Positions 40,878 to 46,900 of a stretch of 46,900 nt of DNA are shown here, piece by piece. Each line of letters opens with the position of its first letter. Positions within the stretch are counted from its first letter, which is position 1. Source of the stretch: SIG603 sp964370635. Lineage in GTDB: Bacteria > Bacillota > Clostridia > Oscillospirales > Acutalibacteraceae. The notes under the pieces are model-generated. The model had not been told where the DNA came from. It did no database searches and saw only the letters and a program-made list of their open reading frames with translations. The position numbers were made by a program, and so were the translations under genes. The stretch is from the NCBI GenBank assembly GCA_964370635.1, contig CAYJJU010000018.1, forward strand, positions 1-46,900, given 5' to 3'.

Positions 40878-42140
40878 TTATTTGGCAACGGAAAGCATGA
40901 GTTTTATTCTGTTTTCTTGATTAACCTTTGTGGCACCGGGGTCGTAATCTATCGGAACAATGTTTGCAGACTCATGCGTTTCTCTAATCTTTCTTATCAT
41001 ACCTTTGCCCACAACATGGTTTGGCAGGCATCCAAAAGGTTGCGCGCAAACAATATTTTCATAACCCTGCTCTATAAGTTCAAGCATTTCGGCGGTTAAA
41101 AGCCAGCCCTCGCCCATTTTGCAGCCTCGGCCTATATATGGAGTTGCAAGAGATTTTAAATGCTCATAACTTGCAGGAGCGGTAAATTTGCTTTCCTTTA
41201 CGGCGGATATCATCTCGGTTTCAAAAGATGTTAGGTAATTTAGCAAGGTTCTAATCACTTTTTTCTTTATTTTGCTTCCGCCATAGAGGTCTATGTCTTC
41301 TATTCTATTGTCGATTTTAAAGAGCAAAAAGCCTAAAATGCCCGGCACCATGACCTCGCAGTTTTGCTCTTCCAAAAATTTTTCAAGCTCATTATTTGCA
41401 AGCGGCGAATATTTTACGTATATTTCGCCGACTATTCCAACTTTCGTCTTTTTAAGGGTATTTGTTTCTATTTTTTCAAAATCCTTTACGATAGCCCTAA
41501 AAATTGGCTTTGCTTCCCTTAGTGAAAAACTTTTTCCCTTGTCAAAATCACCACAGATTTTTGCTGTCCATTTTTTTACAAGTGCGTCGGTTTGACCCTT
41601 ATTTGCTTCATAAGGCTTAATTTGATTTTTTAAAAGCATTAAAATATCGCCGTAAACCATGGCGGCAATAGCACGCCTTAGCATGGGCAGGGTCACCTTA
41701 AATCCGCTGTCTGTTTCAAGGCCTGAAAGGTTTACAGACACCACGGGTATTTGCTCCATGCCGGCCTTGATAAGCGCTTTTCTTAAAAGATGTATGTAGT
41801 TTGAGGCACGACAGCCACCGCCTGTTTGCGACATCATCAGTGCCACCTTATCAAGGTCGTAGTTACCGCTTTTAAGGGCGTGAATCATTTGTCCTATGGT
41901 TAAAAGTGCGGGGTAGCAAGTGTCGTTATGCACGTACTTTAAGCCCTCGTCCACAAGTTTTTGGTCCGTGTCCTTTAAAAGCTCTACCTCATATCCAAAG
42001 CTTTCAAAAACTTTTTGAAGCATGTCAAAATGTATTTCTATCATGTTTGGAAACAGGAGTTTATGCGTTTTTTTCATTTCCTTTGTAAAGGGAACTCTGT
42101 GTTCTATTTCTTTTTCGTCTTGCAACTTAAACACTCCCAT
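40878..42140 (-). CDS. 2-hydroxyacyl-CoA dehydratase activase-type protein, C-terminal part
   Basis: A 420-residue protein corresponding to the C-terminal third of the large (about 1400-residue) clostridial BcrA/HgdC-related activase-like proteins. It has HRVPFTKEMKKTHKLLFPNM, the QTGGGCRASNYIHLLRKAL motif, and near the end GRGCKMGEGWLLTAEM and PFGCLPNHVVGKGMIRKIRE. It overlaps the end of the upstream gene by 14 bases in a +1 frame. No clear ribosome binding site precedes its ATG. It may therefore be made by coupling or frameshifting, or the split may be a sequence error. Function in the family is unproven. Confidence 0.75.
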   Translation of the reverse strand: MGVFKLQDEKEIEHRVPFTKEMKKTHKLLFPNMIEIHFDMLQKVFESFGYEVELLKDTDQKLVDEGLKYVHNDTCYPALLTIGQMIHALKSGNYDLDKVALMMSQTGGGCRASNYIHLLRKALIKAGMEQIPVVSVNLSGLETDSGFKVTLPMLRRAIAAMVYGDILMLLKNQIKPYEANKGQTDALVKKWTAKICGDFDKGKSFSLREAKPIFRAIVKDFEKIETNTLKKTKVGIVGEIYVKYSPLANNELEKFLEEQNCEVMVPGILGFLLFKIDNRIEDIDLYGGSKIKKKVIRTLLNYLTSFETEMISAVKESKFTAPASYEHLKSLATPYIGRGCKMGEGWLLTAEMLELIEQGYENIVCAQPFGCLPNHVVGKGMIRKIRETHESANIVPIDYDPGATKVNQENRIKLMLSVAK

Positions 42141-45045
42141 CTACTGCGGAAAACAGACTGCGAAGCCTAATTTTTACCGCACCTAAATTTGTAATTTCAT
42201 CAATTTTTATCTGAGTATAAATCTTATTTTCTTTTTCTAAAATAGACCTTGTTTCGTCCGTGCAAATAGCGTCTACGCCACAGCCGAAAGACACAAGTTG
42301 TACTAAATTTAAATTCTTATTGCCACTTTGCGCAACATATTTTGCGGCGGCATAAAGTCTTGAGTGGTAGGTCCACTGGTTTAAAACCTTTGTAGGGAAT
42401 TTTTCAACTAAGCTCGACACGGCGTCTTCGCTGATGACCGCCGCACCGCAGTCGCAAATTAGCTTGTCGATTCCATGGTTGATTTCGCCGTCTAAATGAT
42501 AGGGTCTTCCTGCCAAAATTATAATCTGCCTGCCCTCGTCGGTCGCCTCTTTTAAGTATTTTTGGCCTGTCATTCTTATGTTTTCAAGAAAATTTTCATA
42601 TTCGGCATAAGCCTTGTCGGCGGCAAGCTTTACATCGCTTAAATTTACTCCCTTAAAATATTTTTGCAAGATGAGGGCCATTTTTTTAGGGAAATCTTTT
42701 TTTCTGTGTATGCCGACATAGTCGCTTATGTATTTTATGTCCTTAAGCGCCGGGGTATTAGCGCCGATAACCTCGGGATAATACGCAACAACGGGGCAGT
42801 TATAGTGGTTGTCGCCCATGTTTTCGTCGATATTATAGGTCATACATGGGTAGAAAATTGTATTAATTCCGTCTTCAAGCAAAGTTTCCACATGTCCGTG
42901 TATAAGCTTTGCAGGGTAACACACGGTGTCAGACGGTATGGTGTGCTGGCCTTTTAGATACATTTTTCTTGTCGATAAAGGAGAGGTATGAACCCCGTAT
43001 CCCAGAGACTTAAAGAAAGTATGCCAAAAAGGTAGAAGCTCAAACATATTTAAAACAAGCGGTATACCCACAGTTTCCTTGTCGGTTTCAAAGTTTTTAT
43101 AGCTTGAGAGCAAGTTTTGTTTGTACTCATATAGGTTATAAACTTTTCTGGTGCTCTTTATATGCAGTGGATTTTCACACCTGTTTCCACCTATAAAACG
43201 TCTGCCGTCATCAAAGATATTCACGGTGAGTTTGCAGTGATTTTGGCACATTTTGCAGGTAGTTGCAATTACCTCATGCTTAAAGCTTTCAAGTGAGGCG
43301 GCGCCCAAAATACTGCTTTTATCCGCTTTGTTATGGGCTTTTCCGTATAGGGCCGCACCAAAAGCGCCCATGAGGCCTGATATATTTGGCCTTACCACAT
43401 TTTTATCTATCTCTTGCTCAAAGGCACGAAGAACGGCGTCGTTTAAGAAGGTTCCGCCTTGTACCACTATGTTTTCGCCCAAATCGGCACTGCTTCCGGC
43501 CCTGATGACCTTGTAAAGCGCATTTTTAACAACACTTATCGAAAGTCCTGCCGATATATTCTCAACACTTGCGCCGTCTTTTTGCGCCTGCTTTACGGAG
43601 GAGTTCATAAATACCGTGCACCTAGTGCCTAAATCAACAGGCTTTTGTGCAAAAATTCCCCTTTTTGCAAATTCGTCTATGCTCTCGCCCAGAGCCATGG
43701 CAAAGGTTTGTAAAAACGAGCCACAACCCGAGGAGCAAGCCTCGTTTAAAAATATATTGTCTATGGTTTTATTTCTAATTTTGAAACATTTAATGTCCTG
43801 TCCGCCTATGTCGATTATAAAGTCGACCTCTGGAAGGAATTTTTTTGCCGCAGTAAAGTGCGCCACGGTTTCAACCACGCCTGAGTCAAGGTGAAATGCG
43901 TTTTTAATAATTTCCTCGCCATAGCCTGTGCTCGTGGCGGAAAGTACTAATATATCGGGATAAGTGGCGTAAACCTCTGTCAAAAAATCTCTGACAAGGC
44001 TTACGGGATTTCCCTTGTTTTCCATGTATTTATAAAGGACTATTTCCTCATTTTCGTTTAATAGCACCGCCTTTAAGGTGGTAGAGCCTGCATCAATTCC
44101 TATGTAAGCCTTTTTAGACTCTGTAAGGGCCGATAGTTTAATTCCTTCATCGATTTTATGTCTTAAAGCGAATTTTTTATAGTCGGCTTCGTCCTTAAAA
44201 AGAGGATTACAGCTTGAATAATGTGCGCCATTTGAGTTTGTAGTAAGTTTGTCTAAAAGCTCTGAAATGCTAAAACAGCTGTCTTTTTCGCAAAGCAGAG
44301 CCGCACCAAGGGCGACGTAGTAAAGCGAGTTTTCAGGACATGTGCCCTTTAAATCCAGAGTTTTATCAAATGCTTCCCTTAAATTTTTTATATAGGTAAG
44401 CGGGCCTCCAAGGTACAAAACATTACCTTTAATGTCACGTCCCTGAGCAAGACCTGCTATGGTTTGATTTACAACGGCGTAAAAAATACTTTGCGAAATG
44501 TCCTCTTTCTTTGCGCCTTGATTTAAAAGGGGCTGTATGTCAGACTTTGCAAAAACACCGCAGCGTGAGGCTATGCTGTAAATTTTACTGCTGTCGTTTG
44601 CAAGCGCATCCATTTCACCGGGCGTGCTGTTTAAGAGTGTAGCCATTTGGTCGATAAACGCACCCGTGCCACCTGCACAGCTACCGTTCATTCTAACCTC
44701 AGGCATGCCACTTACAAATAAAATTTTGGCATCTTCACCGCCAAGCTCTATTATTACATCGGCATCGCTAAAATATGTGCTTGCCGCAACCCTTGTCGCA
44801 TACACTTCTTGGACAAACTGTATGGATAGCTCTTGTGCTATACCCATTCCGGCCGAACCCGATATGCTTATGCGCATATCTGTGTCGTTTGGAAATTTAT
44901 CCCTAATCTCGCCTAAAAATCTTGTGGCGCTTTCTCGTATCTTAGAAAAATGCCTTTCGTAAAAGCTGTATACTATTTCATTCTCACTGTTTAAAACCAC
45001 GCATTTTATCGTGGTGGACCCAACATCTAAACCTATGCAAAGCAT
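42127..45045 (-). CDS. 2-hydroxyacyl-CoA dehydratase activase-type ASKHA protein
   Basis: A 972-residue protein with two ASKHA ATPase domains of the BcrA/BadF/HgdC type: MLCIGLDVGSTTIKCVVLN with MNGSCAGGTGAF (Cys123) and a second copy starting YIGIDAGSTTLKAVLLN with DIGGQDIKCF and NEACSSGCGSFLQ. The Cys residues in CAGGTGAF and CSSGCGS correspond to the [4Fe-4S] ligands of the dehydratase activator. A third region has CKMCQNHCKL and GGNRCENP (possible metal site), a DUF2229-like part, and ends ITNLGAVKIRLRSLF. Related fused activases run to about 1400 residues. No dehydratase subunits are nearby. GGGGAG precedes the ATG. Confidence 0.85.
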   Translation of the reverse strand: MLCIGLDVGSTTIKCVVLNSENEIVYSFYERHFSKIRESATRFLGEIRDKFPNDTDMRISISGSAGMGIAQELSIQFVQEVYATRVAASTYFSDADVIIELGGEDAKILFVSGMPEVRMNGSCAGGTGAFIDQMATLLNSTPGEMDALANDSSKIYSIASRCGVFAKSDIQPLLNQGAKKEDISQSIFYAVVNQTIAGLAQGRDIKGNVLYLGGPLTYIKNLREAFDKTLDLKGTCPENSLYYVALGAALLCEKDSCFSISELLDKLTTNSNGAHYSSCNPLFKDEADYKKFALRHKIDEGIKLSALTESKKAYIGIDAGSTTLKAVLLNENEEIVLYKYMENKGNPVSLVRDFLTEVYATYPDILVLSATSTGYGEEIIKNAFHLDSGVVETVAHFTAAKKFLPEVDFIIDIGGQDIKCFKIRNKTIDNIFLNEACSSGCGSFLQTFAMALGESIDEFAKRGIFAQKPVDLGTRCTVFMNSSVKQAQKDGASVENISAGLSISVVKNALYKVIRAGSSADLGENIVVQGGTFLNDAVLRAFEQEIDKNVVRPNISGLMGAFGAALYGKAHNKADKSSILGAASLESFKHEVIATTCKMCQNHCKLTVNIFDDGRRFIGGNRCENPLHIKSTRKVYNLYEYKQNLLSSYKNFETDKETVGIPLVLNMFELLPFWHTFFKSLGYGVHTSPLSTRKMYLKGQHTIPSDTVCYPAKLIHGHVETLLEDGINTIFYPCMTYNIDENMGDNHYNCPVVAYYPEVIGANTPALKDIKYISDYVGIHRKKDFPKKMALILQKYFKGVNLSDVKLAADKAYAEYENFLENIRMTGQKYLKEATDEGRQIIILAGRPYHLDGEINHGIDKLICDCGAAVISEDAVSSLVEKFPTKVLNQWTYHSRLYAAAKYVAQSGNKNLNLVQLVSFGCGVDAICTDETRSILEKENKIYTQIKIDEITNLGAVKIRLRSLFSAVDGSV

Positions 45046-45089
45046 GTAACTCCCCGTTTCTAAAGAAAAAATTATCTATCCAAAATATT

Positions 45090-45118
45090 ATTATAATATC
45101 AATATATGAACATTTCAA
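45090..45118 (-). promoter_or_regulatory. promoter of the activase operon
   Basis: On the minus strand: -35 TTGAAA (45113-45118) and -10 TATAAT (45090-45095), spacer 17, about 45 bases upstream of the start at 45045. Confidence 0.85.
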
Positions 45119-45155
45119 GTTAAATTTGAGTGTAGTCGTGAACTATGTGTGAAAG

Positions 45156-45184
45156 TTGACTTTTATATGCTACTATTGTATAAT
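45156..45184 (+). promoter_or_regulatory. promoter of aroC-aroQ
   Basis: -35 TTGACT (45156-45161) and -10 TATAAT (45179-45184), spacer 17, about 30 bases upstream of the aroC start. It is divergent from the activase promoter, with about 40 bases between the two -35 boxes. Confidence 0.85.
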
Positions 45185-45212
45185 TTTTAAATAAAATATT
45201 TTGGAGGCAAAC

Positions 45213-46298
45213 ATGAGTGCGACTTGGAAAAACATGATAGAAATTACAATATTTGGAGAAAGCCACGGCAGTGCAATTGGAGTAGTGCTTGGCAATTTAC
45301 CAAGCGGTGTGAGCCTTGATTTTGATGCGATAGAGCGTGAAATGGCAAGAAGAGCGCCGGGCGGTGACACAGTTTCAACAAAGCGAAAAGAAAAGGACAA
45401 GCCTGAAATCATGAGTGGCATTTTAAACGGAGTCACCACGGGTGCGCCGCTCATGGCTTTGATAAAAAACGAGGACAGCCATTCAAAGGACTACTCAATA
45501 CTTAAAAGCCATATGCGCCCCTCACACAGCGATTTTCCTGCGTTTATTAAATATAAGGGCTTTAACGACGTCAGGGGCGGAGGCCATTTTTCGGGAAGAA
45601 TTACGGCTCCAATAGTCTTTGCTGGTGCTGTTGCAAAGCAAATTTTAATGAAAAAAGGCATAGAAATTTTTGCGCATATATCATCGGTCAAGGACATAGA
45701 AGACGACAAATTTAGTGTTTTTATAAACGACGACGAAAAAAAAGCGCTCAAAGCGCATAAATATCCCGTGTTAAACTGCGAGGTTTACGAAAAAATGATT
45801 AAGTGCATAGAAGATGCGGCAAAAGAGGGCGACTCCGTTGGCGGAAAAGTCGAATGCATGATAACAGGCATACCAAGTGGCTTAGGAGAGCCGTTTTTTG
45901 ACAGCGTGGAAAGTCAAATGGCAAGGCTTATGTTCTCTGTGCCTGCGGTAAAAGGGATAAATTTCGGAGTGGAAAATATAGACAAATTAACAGGCTCTAA
46001 GGCAAACGATGAGTACCGATATGTGGGAAAAGAAGTACAGTGCACCACAAACAATAACGGCGGAATTTTAGGCGGAATAACAAACGGAATGCCGATAGTT
46101 TTCAGCGTAAGCATAAAGCCGACACCGTCAATATCAAAAGAGCAACAGACGGTAGATGTAGAAAAAAATGAAAATTCAACGCTAAAAATTCACGGAAGAC
46201 ACGACCCCTGCATAGTGCCAAGGGCGGTGTCGGTAATAGAAGCGATGGCCGCACTTTGCGTGTTGGATTTAACGAGATATAACGGAGAAGAAATATGA
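45213..46298 (+). CDS. aroC: chorismate synthase
   Basis: AroC makes chorismate from 5-enolpyruvylshikimate 3-phosphate with reduced FMN as cofactor, the last common step of aromatic biosynthesis. In the 361-residue reading visible motifs are TIFGESHGSAIGVVLGNLPSG, the RPSHSDF variant of the usual RPGHAD segment, VRGGGHFSGRITA and the C-terminal ARGRHDPC-like HGRHDPCIVPRAV. The ATG at 45213 follows GGAGG by five bases; the upstream TTG at 45201 is not used. It overlaps aroQ by four bases. Confidence 0.95.
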   Translation: MSATWKNMIEITIFGESHGSAIGVVLGNLPSGVSLDFDAIEREMARRAPGGDTVSTKRKEKDKPEIMSGILNGVTTGAPLMALIKNEDSHSKDYSILKSHMRPSHSDFPAFIKYKGFNDVRGGGHFSGRITAPIVFAGAVAKQILMKKGIEIFAHISSVKDIEDDKFSVFINDDEKKALKAHKYPVLNCEVYEKMIKCIEDAAKEGDSVGGKVECMITGIPSGLGEPFFDSVESQMARLMFSVPAVKGINFGVENIDKLTGSKANDEYRYVGKEVQCTTNNNGGILGGITNGMPIVFSVSIKPTPSISKEQQTVDVEKNENSTLKIHGRHDPCIVPRAVSVIEAMAALCVLDLTRYNGEEI

Positions 46299-46570
46299 AA
46301 GATTTAAAGGAATTAAGGGTAGAAATTGACGAAATTGACGCGCAAATAGCAAGGCTTTTTGAAAAAAGAATGGAAGTGGCAAAGGGCGTTGTCGAGTATA
46401 AAATAGCAAACAATTTAGAAATTTTTCAACCCGAAAGAGAGAATGAAGTTCTTATAAAAAACTGCGAAAGAATAAAAAATGAAGAGCTAAAACCCCAAGC
46501 AAAACAGTTCTTTCAAACCCTGATGGACATATCAAAACAGTACCAAAGCAGGTTTTTAAACAAAAACTGA
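46295..46570 (+). CDS. aroQ: chorismate mutase (AroQ type)
   Basis: A 91-residue all-helical chorismate mutase of the AroQ class, which converts chorismate to prephenate on the way to phenylalanine and tyrosine. It starts MKDLKELRVEIDEIDAQIAR and shows the conserved LFEKRMEVAKGVVEYK and PERENEVL segments. The ATG overlaps the aroC stop by four bases, so it is coupled to the enzyme that makes its substrate. A stand-alone domain, not fused to prephenate dehydratase. Confidence 0.9.
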   Translation: MKDLKELRVEIDEIDAQIARLFEKRMEVAKGVVEYKIANNLEIFQPERENEVLIKNCERIKNEELKPQAKQFFQTLMDISKQYQSRFLNKN

Positions 46571-46579
46571 AATAAAGAA

Positions 46580-46626
46580 AAAATGGCTGTCGCAAGTGAA
46601 AAAAATTCATTTGCGGCAACCATTTT
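46580..46626 (+). terminator. terminator of aroC-aroQ
   Basis: A long near-perfect stem AAAATGGCTGTCGCAAGTGAA / TTCATTTGCGGCAACCATTTT closed by an A5 loop, with three wobble-type mismatches, ten bases after the aroQ stop. Confidence 0.75.
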
Positions 46627-46900
46627 AGCCGAGTTTATATAATACGAATAATAAATTACCGCATCATTAAAAAATCCCTTATATTTTTATAAACAGTTAT
46701 AACTTTTAAATTTGTTTATTTTGATTTTTCAATCCGACACATTTCCAATTTTCAATCCGATTAATTTTAGTGTGCGCGATAAGTAGTAATTATAATATCG
46801 CCGATGAAATAGATTTTATTCTTTAGTTGATTAAAAATCTCCCGTCCTTGCGCTTTTAGGCGCAAGGACTTCATGGCTAAAAACTTGCCACAGGCAACTT
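46627..46900. other. AT-rich end region with two hairpins and a doubled motif
   Basis: No gene is supported here. TTTTTCAATCCGA (46725-46737) and ATTTTCAATCCGA (46748-46760) repeat with a 23-base period. A perfect ten-base stem GTCCTTGCGC/GCGCAAGGAC lies at 46844-46869, and TTGCC-ACA-GGCAA at 46885-46897 could be a terminator for a minus-strand gene to the right. The window cuts the context. Confidence 0.4.

Noticed and set aside
46725..46760. Possible CRISPR repeat pair
   Set aside because: Only two 12-13 base units 23 bases apart, no further units and no cas genes.
1..46900. Noc binding sites, tRNA/rRNA genes, integrases or transposases
   Set aside because: None found by eye; no ATTTCCCGGGAAAT-like palindrome and no tRNA T-loop motif noticed.

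Overview
The window looks like chromosome from a strictly anaerobic, low-GC Firmicute of the Clostridia class. The reasons are the Firmicute-type noc/parA/parB genes with parS sites, strong GGAGG ribosome binding sites with TTGACA/TATAAT promoters, a glycyl-radical pyruvate formate-lyase, a 2-hydroxyacyl-CoA dehydratase activase-type ATPase, a YabE-like G5/3D cell-wall protein, and several lipoproteins and a PKTG-type surface protein. I see no rRNA, tRNA, CRISPR array, transposase or integrase.

Layout. 1-1196: a dispersed palindromic repeat and a cytosolic CE15-like esterase. 1244-5301 (minus): a compact run of beta-propeller protein, PHP phosphoesterase, DUF896 protein, sugar isomerase-like TIM barrel, YihY membrane protein and pgsA. 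5378-7264: the most unusual locus, a phage-type XRE repressor facing a small operon (Cys-rich protein, 16-residue ORF, small basic protein, tail-fibre-like protein, holin-like protein) controlled by three matching 16-bp palindromic operators, one lying exactly in the 17-bp spacer of the promoter. 7274-10568: Ca2+/cation antiporter, an AT-rich gap, and the YabE-like protein. 10597-16385 (minus): noc, two parS sites, parA, parB, and pflB-pflA joined directly behind parB. 16546-21069: two MFS transporters around guaB. 21071-25016 (minus): a three-repeat surface protein and the deoD-cdd-deoB nucleoside salvage operon. 25102-30889 (minus): DUF4358 lipoprotein with a DHHW protein, then a Gfo/Idh oxidoreductase, an ABC exporter pair and a fructuronate reductase-like enzyme. 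31032-33937 (plus): YjdF-like membrane protein, metallo-beta-lactamase fold hydrolase, and an orphan solute-binding lipoprotein fused to a peptidoglycan-binding domain. 34127-38477 (minus): a MecA-like C-terminal-only protein and a response regulator/histidine kinase/HtrA operon. 38596-45045 (minus): a two-part dehydratase activase, a CcdA-TlpA fusion, an acetyltransferase and a small membrane protein. 45213-46570 (plus): aroC-aroQ.

A second theme is a family of short palindromic, MITE-like repeats (hairpins around GTAGGGGCG and GGGCGGTC) found at 1-125, 10597-10755, 19619-19769, 34023-34119, with relatives at 19779-19911, 33981-34002 and 39058-39079. They sit at gene ends. In three cases the repeat itself supplies the stop codon, and in pflA also the last residues (GCDEIE).

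All product names come from reading motifs by eye; no database search was possible. Several start codons were moved inward to the codon with a ribosome binding site, as stated in each entry.
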